Source: Gammaproteobacteria bacterium
Lineage (GTDB): Bacteria; Pseudomonadota; Gammaproteobacteria; Ga0077536
DNA: 64,000 bases
Direction: 5' to 3'
Assembly (NCBI GenBank): GCA_021773835.1
Contig: JAJFJQ010000035.1
Location: 45,781-109,780 of the forward strand
The translations under genes and the position numbers were made by a program. Numbering within the stretch: the stretch's first letter is position 1; the number at the start of each line of letters is the position of its first letter. A model generated the notes under the pieces. That model saw only the letters and a program-made list of their open reading frames with translations, ran no database searches and had not been told where the DNA came from. Below, piece after piece: positions 63,955 to 64,000 of the stretch.

Positions 63955-64000
63955 TGTACGCAGCAGATTACCTCGCGAATTTCCACTCGGGATTTAATGT
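63948..64000 (+). CDS. mraY: Phospho-MurNAc-pentapeptide transferase, N-terminus only
   Basis: Only the first 17 codons are in the window (MLMYAADYLANFHSGFN). LA....HSGFNV is the family start. The order murF-mraY is standard in the dcw cluster. The start overlaps the murF stop. Confidence 0.85.
   Translation, partial: MLMYAADYLANFHSGFN

Overview
The window is a piece of a Gammaproteobacterium chromosome of moderate GC content, interrupted by a 22 kb integrative island. The right part (about 42.7 to 64 kb) carries mlaC, ibaG, murA, hisG, hisD, algW/degS, petABC, sspAB, dolP, diaA, yraN, lpoA, rsmI, rnpB and then the division and cell wall genes mraZ, rsmH, ftsL, ftsI, murE, murF and mraY. From memory this is largely the Pseudomonas aeruginosa order, but mlaFED, mlaB and hisC are missing. 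Protein sequences fit the class; no species can be named.

Region 1 (1-11957) looks accessory and catabolic. It holds a partial cysteine-dioxygenase-like cupin, two Rieske oxygenase large subunits (one with a small subunit), a gentisate-dioxygenase-like bicupin, a MarR regulator, an SDR dehydrogenase and a complete TRAP transporter. Together these suggest uptake and oxygenation of an aromatic or related organic acid. No ferredoxin or reductase for the oxygenases is visible. Two lipoproteins and an APH-fold kinase of unknown role lie inside this region.

Region 2 (12057-34067) is an island in the 3' end of a tRNA-Leu(CAA) gene. A 59-bp copy of the tRNA 3' end marks the left edge, and the intact tRNA gene marks the right edge. 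Just inside each edge is the same 21-bp sequence, made of two TGATTGCT octamers. The left half carries a P4-type integrase, an unknown translationally coupled protein, a second tyrosine recombinase with small HTH genes, a short run of HD and nuclease-fold orphan genes, and a serine recombinase. The right half (21052-33648) is one seven-gene operon: SNF2-type helicase, DUF4391 protein, type III Mod methyltransferase, type III Res helicase-nuclease, then a nuclease-fold protein, a small middle component and a zinc-hook ABC ATPase. The last three match the ABC-three-component (ABC-3C) design. This operon is the best candidate in the window for a composite, possibly undescribed anti-phage system. 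A truncated IS256-type element sits between it and the right attachment site.

Region 3 (34009-43336) is core metabolism and secretion: tRNA-Leu, queA-tgt (queuosine tRNA modification), yajC-secD-secF (protein export), pdxB (vitamin B6), purT (purines), gloA (methylglyoxal detoxification) and a lone mlaC.

Region 4 (43661-64000) is the envelope, respiration and division block listed above. The bc1 complex genes overlap one another and are followed by sspAB. The dcw cluster starts behind a sigma70-like promoter with three MraZ-type repeats, and its genes overlap by a few bases from rsmH into mraY, which runs off the window.
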